Source of the DNA: JAULUH01 sp032111745
Lineage (GTDB): Bacteria; Chloroflexota; Anaerolineae; JAAEKA01
Direction: 5' to 3'
Length of the DNA: 10,900 bases
Assembly: GCA_032111745.1 (NCBI GenBank)
Contig: JAULUH010000087.1
Coordinates: 1 to 10,900 of the forward strand
Positions 1 to 6,553 of this stretch are shown here, piece by piece. A model generated the notes under the pieces. It searched no databases and was not told the origin of the DNA. It saw only the letters and a program-made list of their open reading frames with translations. The stretch's first letter is position 1. Each line of letters starts with the position of its first letter. The position numbers were made by a program, and so were the translations under genes.

Positions 1-1241
1 TCCAGCGGCCTGTGGAAAGCACCGTGCCGCTGCTCGACACACGGCAGCCCATCACGGCGCTGGCGTCTTACCCGGCAAGCCCGATATGCATCCTGGTCGA
101 CAACACCCTGCGCGGCCTGCAGGATGTGGCAGCTGCGTGGAGAAATCGCTTTTCTCCCAAGGTCATCGCCATCACCGGCAGCGTCGGCAAGACAAGCACC
201 AAGGAGCTCACGGCTCAAGTGCTAGGTCGACGATACACCACGCTGAGAAACACCGGCAATCTCAATAACGAGCTTGGCCTGCCGTTGACCCTGCTGCAGC
301 TGGACGAGACCTATCAACGGGTCGTGCTCGAAATGGGCATGTACGACCTGGGTGAGATCACCCGGTTGTGTGAGATCGCCCGGCCCGCTGTAGGCGTCAT
401 CACCAACGTGGGCCCTGTCCATCTGGAGCGCCTGGGCACCATCGAGCGGATTGCCGCAGCCAAGGCTGAGCTGCCTGCCGCACTGCCACCGGATGGCGTG
501 GCCGTCCTCAATGCCGATGATCCCCTCGTGGTAGCCATGGCGGCACAGACCACAGCCCGGGTCTTCACCTACGGGTTGTCAGCCGGGGCTGACCTGTGGG
601 CCGACGACATCGCCAGCGAAGGCATGGACGGCATACGCTTTCGCTTCCACTATGGCACCGAAGTACTGCACGCCCGGGTTCCCCTGCTGGGACGACATAG
701 CGTTCACACCGCACTGCGCGCGGCCGCCGTGGGCCTCATAGAGGACCTGAGCTGGGAAGAAATCATGTCGGGCCTGCAGGAACCCGGCCCTCAGCTGCGC
801 CTGGTAGTAGCTCGAGGGCTGCGCGAGGCTACGCTGCTGGATGACACCTACAACGCCAGCCCCTCGTCCAGCCTGGCTGCGCTCAATCTGCTGGCGGACC
901 TGGACGTCGATGACGGCAGACGGGTCGCAGTGTTGGGCGACATGCTGGAGTTGGGCAGTTATTCAGAGCAAGGCCACCGCCTGGTGGGTGCCCGGGCCGC
1001 AGACGTCGTGAACTACCTGGTTACCGTAGGACCGCAGGCGCGCTGGATCGCACATGAAGCCGTTGCCGCCGGCCTATCCCCTGATCAGGTGGAGGCACTC
1101 GAAACAGTTGAGGAAGCGATAGCACGGCTGCGCCTCCTGTTGGGGCCGGGCGACATCGTACTGGTCAAAGGCTCGCGCTCCGCCCGGCTGGATCAGATCG
1201 TGGCCGCCCTCAGCCTGCCTGCACCCAACGAGGAGGGGTAG
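1..1241 (+). CDS. murF: MurF, UDP-MurNAc-tripeptide--D-Ala-D-Ala ligase (5' end missing)
   Basis: This ATP-dependent cytoplasmic ligase adds D-Ala-D-Ala to the UDP-MurNAc-tripeptide, the last soluble precursor step. The frame is open to the left window edge. A GTG at 12 could be read as a start, but it has no ribosome binding site and would leave the P-loop only about 55 residues in, against roughly 107 in E. coli MurF. About 50 residues of the substrate-binding N-terminal domain therefore probably lie outside the window. Numbered from GTG 12, visible motifs are: P-loop GSVGKTST (56-63), GNLNNELGLP (82-91), the probable carbamylated lysine in AAAKAE (Lys151), GRHSVHTAL (227-235), LDDTYNASPSS (276-286), VLGDMLELG (307-315) and VKGSRSARLD (385-394). 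All three Mur-ligase domains are represented. The stop lies 1 bp before mraY. The family assignment is very secure. Confidence 0.96.
   Translation, partial: QRPVESTVPLLDTRQPITALASYPASPICILVDNTLRGLQDVAAAWRNRFSPKVIAITGSVGKTSTKELTAQVLGRRYTTLRNTGNLNNELGLPLTLLQLDETYQRVVLEMGMYDLGEITRLCEIARPAVGVITNVGPVHLERLGTIERIAAAKAELPAALPPDGVAVLNADDPLVVAMAAQTTARVFTYGLSAGADLWADDIASEGMDGIRFRFHYGTEVLHARVPLLGRHSVHTALRAAAVGLIEDLSWEEIMSGLQEPGPQLRLVVARGLREATLLDDTYNASPSSSLAALNLLADLDVDDGRRVAVLGDMLELGSYSEQGHRLVGARAADVVNYLVTVGPQARWIAHEAVAAGLSPDQVEALETVEEAIARLRLLLGPGDIVLVKGSRSARLDQIVAALSLPAPNEEG
1231..1236 (+). promoter_or_regulatory. Ribosome binding site of mraY
   Basis: A perfect AGGAGG sits in the last codons of murF, 6 nt before the GTG at 1243. 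It supports GTG as the mraY start and indicates translational coupling of murF and mraY. Confidence 0.8.
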
Positions 1242-1242
1242 T

Positions 1243-2247
1243 GTGGCCTACGCATTGACGCTGGGCACTATCACCTTCTTCCTGGCCGTGATCTGGGGCC
1301 GCCCCTGGATCAACTGGCTGAAACGCAACCGGATGGGCAAACAGATTCGAGTCGAAGAGCCGGGCATCCACCAGATGAAGATGGGCACACCTACCATGGG
1401 TGGGCTCATGATCATCATCCCGGTAATCCTGATCACCGGTGCCCTGAACCTGGCCAATCTCCTGGGCTTCAACATCATCGGCCAGTCCATCCTCGTGCCC
1501 ATGGGCACCCTGATCTCCTTTGGCATTCTGGGTCTCATCGACGACCTCGAGGGCATTCAAGGCACCAGGGCCAGGGGAGAAGGAATCCTCGGCCGCATCA
1601 AGGCGGCTTGGCAGGTGATCTTCGCCCTGATAATCAGCCTGGTGCTCTTCCTGGGCCCCACGCAGCTGCGCAGCGTGGCCATCCCTAGCATCACTGAGAA
1701 GATCGACATCGGCTGGCTGTATCCCTTCATCGCCACCTTCCTGATCGTTGGCTTCTCCAACGCCGTCAACCTTACCGATGGGCTGGACGGCCTGGCCGGA
1801 TCCCTGGCCGCAGTAGCCTTCGCCTGCTACGGCGTCATTGCCAATTTGCAGGGACAGGTCTGGTTAACTGCCTTCTGTTTCACCATGGTAGGCGCCTTAC
1901 TCGCCTTCCTCTGGTTCAACTCTCACCCGGCAGAGCTGTTCATGGGCGACGTGGGCTCCCTGGCGATTGGGGCAACCCTGGCCGTGGTAGCTCTGATGAC
2001 CGGACAATGGCTCTTATTACCCGTTGTAGGCGCCATGTTCGTGGCCGAAGCAGCCTCGGTGATGATCCAGGTCGGCTGGTTCAAATTCACCAGGCGACGC
2101 TACGGCCAGGGCCGACGCTTCTTCAAGATGGCGCCGCTCCACTACCACTTCGAGCTCAAAGGCTGGAGCGAGACTCAGGTCATGCAGCGTTTCTTCCTGT
2201 GTGGCATCCTGTCCGGCATGCTGGGCGTGGCCCTGGCCCTGGTGTAG
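1243..2247 (+). CDS. mraY: MraY, phospho-MurNAc-pentapeptide translocase
   Basis: This integral membrane enzyme transfers phospho-MurNAc-pentapeptide from UDP to undecaprenyl phosphate, making lipid I. The 334 residues fall in the usual range (about 320-360), with about ten hydrophobic segments. Family landmarks are the GTPTMGG segment (48-54), the catalytic Asp pair D100-D101, NAVNLTDGLDGLAG (173-186), MGDVGSL (234-240, Asp236) and MAPLHYHFELKGWSE near the C-terminus (296-310). There are two departures from the textbook motifs. The DDxxK signature reads DDLEG, and the HHH motif reads H300-Y301-H302. The loop after the Asp pair (GIQGTRARGEG) also looks slightly long. The GTG start follows the murF stop by 1 bp and has an AGGAGG site. 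The next gene, murD, follows only after a 202-bp gap. Confidence 0.97.
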   Translation: MAYALTLGTITFFLAVIWGRPWINWLKRNRMGKQIRVEEPGIHQMKMGTPTMGGLMIIIPVILITGALNLANLLGFNIIGQSILVPMGTLISFGILGLIDDLEGIQGTRARGEGILGRIKAAWQVIFALIISLVLFLGPTQLRSVAIPSITEKIDIGWLYPFIATFLIVGFSNAVNLTDGLDGLAGSLAAVAFACYGVIANLQGQVWLTAFCFTMVGALLAFLWFNSHPAELFMGDVGSLAIGATLAVVALMTGQWLLLPVVGAMFVAEAASVMIQVGWFKFTRRRYGQGRRFFKMAPLHYHFELKGWSETQVMQRFFLCGILSGMLGVALALV

Positions 2248-2449
2248 ATGGACAACAACGACGGCAGGATGCACCATGGAATCCCGATCTCCGAGCTTGT
2301 GCTGGAGACCCGGAGGGCACAGAGGTTGATTATCCCTTTATCCACTATTCATTCTCTCTGTGCCCTCCTGTGCCCCTTCGCCAGCTCTGCTCCACGGCCG
2401 CAGCCTTGGCTAGCACAGCAGATGCTGCGTAGGATCGACCAGGTGCTCA
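2248..2449 (+). other. mraY-murD intergenic gap
   Basis: This 202-bp gap is the only sizeable break in an otherwise nearly gapless operon. It holds a long perfect inverted repeat (listed separately) and an AT-richer centre around 2326-2355. A 69-codon open frame starts at an ATG abutting the mraY stop and overlaps the murD start by 8 bp. It lacks a ribosome binding site and resembles no protein I recognise, so I do not call it a gene. I see no convincing promoter: TTGATT at 2326 has no well-spaced -10 partner. No U-tract follows the hairpin, so it is not an ordinary intrinsic terminator. Confidence 0.6.
2312..2368. repeat. 13-bp perfect inverted repeat (CACAGAG type)
   Basis: GGAGGGCACAGAG at 2312-2324 is the exact reverse complement of CTCTGTGCCCTCC at 2356-2368, with a 31-nt AT-richer spacer. 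The right arm is followed by a near copy of its end, so TGTGCCCTCC (2359-2368) and TGTGCCCCTT (2369-2378) form an imperfect 10-bp tandem. The wording resembles the dispersed CACAGAG-rich intergenic repeats I recall from many environmental bacterial genomes. That resemblance is from memory and unverified. Transcribed, it would form a hairpin between mraY and murD. Confidence 0.7.
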
Positions 2450-3940
2450 ATGGATGAGAGTCGGTTCGCTGGCCAACATATCGTCATCCTGGGGTTGGCG
2501 CGCCAGGGAACTGCGCTGGCGCGCTTCTTCGTCGCGCAGGGCGCTCGGGTGACGATCAGTGACCTGGCCTCAGCCGAGACCCTGTCTGAGGCGCTGGCCG
2601 GGCTCGATGAGCTCGACGCAGGCCTGGCCCTGGGCGAACACCCCATGTCGCTGCTGGACCGCTGTGACCTGTTGTGCCTCAGCGGCGGTGTGCCCCCACA
2701 GATTCCTATCGTACAGGAAGCCCGCCGCCGCCACATTCCGCTCAGCAACGACACCATCCTGACTTTACAGGTCAGCGCGGCACCGGCCGCCGGTATTACC
2801 GGATCCAGCGGCAAGACCACCACCACAACTCTGGCCGGCCTGATGCTGGCCGCTGGCGGCTTGAGACCGGCGGATAGTCCAGGCCCGGGCCCGCGAGTCT
2901 GGGTTGGCGGCAATATCGGCACCCCCTTGATCGACAAGCTGGCAGCCATCGGACCACAGGATTGGCTGGTTCTGGAGCTATCGAGCTTTCAGCTGGAACT
3001 GTTCGACGACGCCGCAGGTGGCCGGTCCCTCAGCCCGCAGGTGGCAGCTGTCCTCAATATCACGCCAAACCATCTGGATCGCCATCCGTCCATGGCCCAC
3101 TATATGGCGTGCAAGGCCAACATCCTGCGCTGGCAGACACCTGGCGCGGTCGCCGTCTTGGGCGCAGATGACCCCATCACCGGCACCTGGCTGCGCCAGG
3201 GACGGGTAGTGGTCGACGCTGGCCCGGGTCAGAATCACCTGGCTTTTGATCTGCCCGCTCGCCGAGTCGGATTCGGCCTCCGGGAATCGGTGGACGAGGG
3301 CTGCTGGCTGCAGGGCGATCAGCTAACATTGCGCCTGGCAGGTCGCGAGACTCCCGTTGTGGCTGCCGGCCAGGTGCGGCTGCGCGGCCACCACAACCTG
3401 CAAAACATCGCCGCGGCCTGTGCCGTCGCCGCCGCAACCGGTACGCCTGCCCAGGCCATGGCTGAAGTAGCCCGTACCTTCAGCGGCGTGCCGCACCGCC
3501 TGGAGCTGGTAGGAGTCGTCGACGGCGTGGCCTGGATCAACGACTCGATCGCCACTACTCCGGAACGGGCCGTGGCAGCCCTGCGCAGCTTCGAGCCCCC
3601 CATCGTCCTATTGGCCGGTGGCCGCGATAAGAAGCTGCCATGGCGCGAATTTGCCGAGCTTGTCCATCGCCGCGTGAAGCACCTGGTTGTGTTCGGCGAA
3701 GCTGCCGGCCTGATTGCAGAGGCTGTGCGGGCCCAGGAGCCTGTGGGAGCCCTGCCTGTTAGCCGCTGCGATGATCTGGCAGGGGCCGTGGCGACGGCTG
3801 CCCGAGTAGCCGCGGCCGGTGATGTGGTCCTGCTGTCACCAGGTGGCACCAGCTTTGACGCCTACAAGGATTTCGAAGCACGCGGCAGACACTTCCGCGC
3901 GCTGGTGCACCGGTTGTCCGAAGGAAGAGGTCCCGGGTGA
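2450..3940 (+). CDS. murD: MurD, UDP-MurNAc-L-Ala--D-Glu ligase
   Basis: This cytoplasmic ATP-dependent ligase adds D-glutamate to UDP-MurNAc-L-Ala. The domain order is normal. An N-terminal Rossmann-like domain (HIVILGLARQGTALA, 10-24) precedes the P-loop GSSGKTTTT (118-126), GGNIGTPL (153-160) and LELSSFQLE (175-183). NITPNHLDRH (203-212) and the probable carbamylated lysine in CKANIL (Lys222) follow, then HHNLQNIAAA (314-323). The C-terminal domain carries WINDSIATTPE (362-372), LLAGGRDKKLPW (387-398) and LLSPGGTSFDAYKDF (461-475). At 496 residues it is longer than E. coli MurD (438). Part of the excess is a Pro/Gly-rich loop near 138-149. NDSIATTPE replaces the commoner NDSKATNP, a variant I associate with some other phyla. 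ATG 2450 has a weak AGGTG 4 nt upstream, and no better in-frame start is nearby. The stop overlaps the ftsW start by 4 bp. Confidence 0.96.
   Translation: MDESRFAGQHIVILGLARQGTALARFFVAQGARVTISDLASAETLSEALAGLDELDAGLALGEHPMSLLDRCDLLCLSGGVPPQIPIVQEARRRHIPLSNDTILTLQVSAAPAAGITGSSGKTTTTTLAGLMLAAGGLRPADSPGPGPRVWVGGNIGTPLIDKLAAIGPQDWLVLELSSFQLELFDDAAGGRSLSPQVAAVLNITPNHLDRHPSMAHYMACKANILRWQTPGAVAVLGADDPITGTWLRQGRVVVDAGPGQNHLAFDLPARRVGFGLRESVDEGCWLQGDQLTLRLAGRETPVVAAGQVRLRGHHNLQNIAAACAVAAATGTPAQAMAEVARTFSGVPHRLELVGVVDGVAWINDSIATTPERAVAALRSFEPPIVLLAGGRDKKLPWREFAELVHRRVKHLVVFGEAAGLIAEAVRAQEPVGALPVSRCDDLAGAVATAARVAAAGDVVLLSPGGTSFDAYKDFEARGRHFRALVHRLSEGRGPG
3921..3930 (+). promoter_or_regulatory. Ribosome binding site of ftsW
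   Basis: The purine-rich AAGGAAGAGG in the end of murD lies 6 nt before the GTG at 3937. It supports a start that overlaps the murD stop (GTGA), and so translational coupling. Confidence 0.7.
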
Positions 3941-5493
3941 GCGAGAGACAAAGACCCAGCACTCCTAAACACGCTCAGGCTGGTAGCCGACCCAAGTCCG
4001 CGTCCTCGCGCAGCTCCCCGAGCAGCCGATCCTCTTCCCAGTCCCTGGCCGCGATCGAGGCGAGGCAGACCCGGATGTCCTTCGACTTCTTGCTGTTGGG
4101 CATAGTCACCGTGTTGATCGGACTGGGTCTGGTGATGATTTTCAGTGCCAGCTATGCTCTGGCCAATAACTATTTCGAGGACTCTACCTACTACCTGATG
4201 CGCCAGCTGCAATGGCTGGTTCTGGGCTCCTTTGTGATGGTAGCAGCCGCGCTGTTTGACTATCGCAAACTGAGGCATCTGTCGGTAGCCATGATGGTGG
4301 TCACCGTGGTACTGCTCCTGGCCGTGCTTGTGCTCGGCGGCGAACGCCTGGGCGCCACGCGGTACTTGGGACGCAACGGCTCGATCCAGCCCAGCGAACT
4401 GGCCAAGCTGACCATCACCATCTATATCGCCTACTGGTTGACCTCCAAAGGCGACCGGCTGCGCAATGTGTCCTACGGACTGCTGCCTTTTGCCGTGCTA
4501 CTGGGGCTGGTAGCCGTGCTAATCGTGCTGCAACCCGACTTCGACACCACGGTGATTATCGTGGTCTCCTCGCTGGTGATGTTCTTTGTCGCCGGTGCCG
4601 ATCTGAGGCAGCTTCTGGTCAGCCTGGCCGTCGCCATGGCCACGCTCTATTTCGCTATCATACGCACCGACTATGCATCCCAGCGTATCGCTGACTTCGT
4701 CGTCGGCCTTACCGATCCCCTGAAAAGCAGCGATCAGGTCTGGAAAAGCGTGAAGGCCCTGGCGACGGGCGGAGTGGTGGGAACTGGGCTGGGAGATGCC
4801 CAGTCCAAGTTCCTTGGTGGCGTGCCGCTGCCCTGGAGCGACAGCATCTTCGCCATTATCGGCGAGGAGCTAGGCTTCATCGGCACCATTACCGTGGTGG
4901 CGTTGTTCATTGCGCTCACGTTGCGTGGCCTGCACATTGCCATGCGGTCCCCGGATCGCTTTGGCCTGGTGTTGGGCTGCGGCCTGACTGCCTGGCTGGC
5001 CTTCCAGGCGTTTGCCAACATGGCCGTGTCGACGGCCATGCTGCCCTACAGTGGCCAGACCCTGCCGTTCATCAGCTACGGTGGATCGTCCCTGGTTACC
5101 TGCATGGCGGCCGTTGGCGTGCTTCTGAGTATCTCACGTTATGGCACCAGAGACCCTGCGCCAATCCGGCGCAGCGGCGAACCGACCGGCACCGGGCTCC
5201 CCAACGCCCACGAGCCGCAGGCTGCGGCTCGTGCTGGCAGGGGGTGGAACTGGTGGCCACGTCTACCCGATCTTGGCCGTGCTGGAGGCGTTTCAGACCC
5301 CAGGCCAGCCCGATCCTCAAGTCGAGCCATCAGTAGCTTGTCCGTCAAGTCCAGCAGCGCCGGCCGGGCCGGCGCGTTGGGCCGGCGCATCACCCGGACC
5401 AGGCGCACCATCGCCCGCCGCACCGGCTCCGCTCGCCGCCAAAGCAACAACCGCACAGCCACCGGCACACGCCGTATCCCCCGACGCCGCTAG
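3937..5493 (+). CDS. ftsW: FtsW, SEDS-family septal peptidoglycan polymerase, with long Arg-rich C-terminal tail
   Basis: FtsW is the multipass SEDS glycosyltransferase that polymerises lipid II at the division septum with a partner class B PBP. Residues 1-48 form a Ser/Arg-rich cytoplasmic N-tail. About ten membrane segments follow between 49 and 400. Landmarks are QPSELAKL (151-158), WSDSIFAIIGEELGF (300-314, whose Asp302 aligns by motif with the proposed catalytic Asp297 of E. coli FtsW) and LPFISYGGSSLV (376-387). RodA shares these motifs, but the dcw context favours FtsW. The core ends near 401, yet the frame stays open for 117 more codons to the TAG at 5491-5493, all inside murG. That tail has about 26 Arg, 1 Lys and 5 acidic residues; its last 38 residues have 15 Arg and no acidic ones. 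The tail may be a real cytoplasmic extension, an unselected read-on after stop loss, or a sequence-error artefact. The core is certain, the C-terminus is not. Confidence 0.93.
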   Translation: MSERQRPSTPKHAQAGSRPKSASSRSSPSSRSSSQSLAAIEARQTRMSFDFLLLGIVTVLIGLGLVMIFSASYALANNYFEDSTYYLMRQLQWLVLGSFVMVAAALFDYRKLRHLSVAMMVVTVVLLLAVLVLGGERLGATRYLGRNGSIQPSELAKLTITIYIAYWLTSKGDRLRNVSYGLLPFAVLLGLVAVLIVLQPDFDTTVIIVVSSLVMFFVAGADLRQLLVSLAVAMATLYFAIIRTDYASQRIADFVVGLTDPLKSSDQVWKSVKALATGGVVGTGLGDAQSKFLGGVPLPWSDSIFAIIGEELGFIGTITVVALFIALTLRGLHIAMRSPDRFGLVLGCGLTAWLAFQAFANMAVSTAMLPYSGQTLPFISYGGSSLVTCMAAVGVLLSISRYGTRDPAPIRRSGEPTGTGLPNAHEPQAAARAGRGWNWWPRLPDLGRAGGVSDPRPARSSSRAISSLSVKSSSAGRAGALGRRITRTRRTIARRTGSARRQSNNRTATGTRRIPRRR

Positions 5494-6523
5494 CGCGCCG
5501 GCACTGCTCTACCTCGGCACAGCCGGCAGCGTAGAGGAAACCCTGGCGACCGAGGCTGGCCTGCCTTTCCAGGCCATTGAAAGCGGCCAGCTTCGAGGTA
5601 TGGCCCCCTCCGTGGCGGCTCGAAGCCTGTGGCGAGCAGGGCGCGGGGCGAGACAGTGTGCTGCGATCCTGCAAGAGTTCCGGCCTGACGTCACCCTGGT
5701 GACGGGCGGTTTTGTAGCAGCACCCGTAGTATGGGCATCCTGGCGGGCCGGGGTGCCAGTGTTGATCTACCTGCCGGACATCGAGCCAGGCGTGGCCATC
5801 CGCTACCTCAGCCGGCTGGCCCGGCGTGTGGCCGTCAGCTTTCCCGAGGTAGCCAGGCACTTTCCGGGTAAGGCCCTGGTCACGGGCTACCCGGTACGGC
5901 GCAGTTTTCTGACCGTAGCAGGGCAGCGCAACGCTGCCAGGCAGGCGTTGGGCCTGGCGGACGATGCGCCGGTGGTGCTGGTCTTTGGCGGCAGCCGGGG
6001 TGCCCGCAGTATCAACCAGGCCCTGGCAACAGCCTTAACGGAGCTGCTGTCAGCCTGTCAGGTGGTGCACGTCACCGGCACCCTGGACTGGCCGGAGGCC
6101 CGGGAAAGAGTCCAGGCCCTGCCCGGCCATCTGCGCCACCGCTATCACATCTACCCGTACCTGCACCAGGAGATGGCGCAGGCAATGGCTGCGGCGGATT
6201 TAGCCATCGCCCGGGCCGGTGCTTCGACCCTGGGCGAGTTTCCGGTCATGGGCCTGCCCAGCGTCCTGGTGCCCTATCCCTATTCGGGCCAACACCAGGA
6301 AGCTAACGCCGATTATCTGGTCGCCCGTGGCGCGGCGCTCAAGGTGGCCGACCATGAACTGCCCAGCCGCCTGGCACCTACGGTATTGCGCCTTCTCGAC
6401 CAGCCAGATACGCTGGCCGCCATGCGCCAGGCCGCATCGGACCTGGCCGTACGGGATGCTGCGGCTGCCATCGCCGAGGCTTGCCGGCAATTGGCTGGAA
6501 CACTTGAACCTAATGGCGATTGA
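5141..6523 (+). CDS. murG: MurG, lipid I N-acetylglucosaminyltransferase, with N-domain insertion
   Basis: MurG is a peripheral inner-membrane GT-B enzyme that adds GlcNAc from UDP-GlcNAc to lipid I, giving lipid II. It has 460 residues against about 355-370 usually. The excess is a 26-residue Pro/Ala leader and a low-complexity Pro/Ala/Gly insertion (about 52-119) placed after the first Rossmann helix. Conserved parts are LAGGGTGGHVYPILAVLEAF (32-51, with His40), LYLGTAGSVEE (123-133), VTGGFVAAPVVWA (187-199), TGYPVRRSF (248-256), VFGGSRGARSINQAL (281-295) and RAGASTLGEFPVMGLPSVL (358-376, with Glu366). QHQEANA (384-390) completes the donor site. The usual HEQN acceptor-site motif is LPDI (211-214). 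ATG 5141 lies inside ftsW and has no clear ribosome binding site. The only nearby alternative, a GTG at 5231, would cut off the first strand, so 5141 is preferred and coupling to ftsW translation is likely. Start confidence is moderate. Confidence 0.94.
   Translation: MAPETLRQSGAAANRPAPGSPTPTSRRLRLVLAGGGTGGHVYPILAVLEAFQTPGQPDPQVEPSVACPSSPAAPAGPARWAGASPGPGAPSPAAPAPLAAKATTAQPPAHAVSPDAASAPALLYLGTAGSVEETLATEAGLPFQAIESGQLRGMAPSVAARSLWRAGRGARQCAAILQEFRPDVTLVTGGFVAAPVVWASWRAGVPVLIYLPDIEPGVAIRYLSRLARRVAVSFPEVARHFPGKALVTGYPVRRSFLTVAGQRNAARQALGLADDAPVVLVFGGSRGARSINQALATALTELLSACQVVHVTGTLDWPEARERVQALPGHLRHRYHIYPYLHQEMAQAMAAADLAIARAGASTLGEFPVMGLPSVLVPYPYSGQHQEANADYLVARGAALKVADHELPSRLAPTVLRLLDQPDTLAAMRQAASDLAVRDAAAAIAEACRQLAGTLEPNGD
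5211..5231. repeat. GC-rich perfect palindrome inside the ftsW/murG overlap
   Basis: Arms CGAGCCGCAG (5211-5220) and CTGCGGCTCG (5222-5231) are exact reverse complements around one central G. As RNA this gives a 9-bp GC-rich stem with a 3-nt loop, about 70 nt after the murG ATG. No U-tract follows. It may simply reflect Arg/Leu codons (it encodes SRRLRL), or it may slow ribosomes near the murG start. Confidence 0.6.
5357..5388. repeat. GC-rich inverted repeat plus direct repeat in the overlap
   Basis: GCGCCGGC (5357-5364) and GCCGGCGC (5368-5375) are exact reverse complements with a 3-nt spacer. GGGCCGGCGC occurs twice, at 5366-5375 and 5379-5388. All of this lies in the low-complexity insertion of murG, which is also the Arg-rich tail of ftsW. 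It is a plausible trace of slippage or duplication that built the insertion. Confidence 0.55.
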
Positions 6524-6540
6524 GACTGGCTCGGAAAGAA

Positions 6541-6545
6541 AAGGA
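6541..6545 (+). promoter_or_regulatory. Ribosome binding site of the first membrane-protein gene
   Basis: AAGGA lies 8 nt before ATG 6554, in the 30-bp gap after murG. It supports that start and shows the gene is meant to be translated. Confidence 0.65.
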
Positions 6546-6553
6546 TCAACACT

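Noticed and set aside
12..14. GTG as the true start of murF
   Set aside because: The frame is open upstream to the window edge, no ribosome binding site precedes it, and it would remove about 50 residues of the normal N-terminal domain.
2312..2368. Inverted repeat as the operon terminator
   Set aside because: The 31-nt loop and lack of a following T-run do not fit an intrinsic terminator, and murD has no clear promoter of its own.
2007..2432. 141-codon frame overlapping the end of mraY in another + frame
   Set aside because: The first part lies over the conserved MraY C-terminus and the rest over the intergenic gap. There is no ribosome binding site and no coherent hydrophobic or domain pattern.
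2248..2457. 69-codon open frame starting at an ATG directly after the mraY stop
   Set aside because: It has no ribosome binding site, has unusual Cys/His/Ser/Pro composition, runs through the inverted repeat and into the murD start, and matches no family I recognise.
3319..3849. 176-codon antisense open frame opposite murD
   Set aside because: It is a GC-driven shadow of the conserved MurD C-terminal half, with an Arg/Ala/Thr/Pro-rich translation of no recognisable fold.
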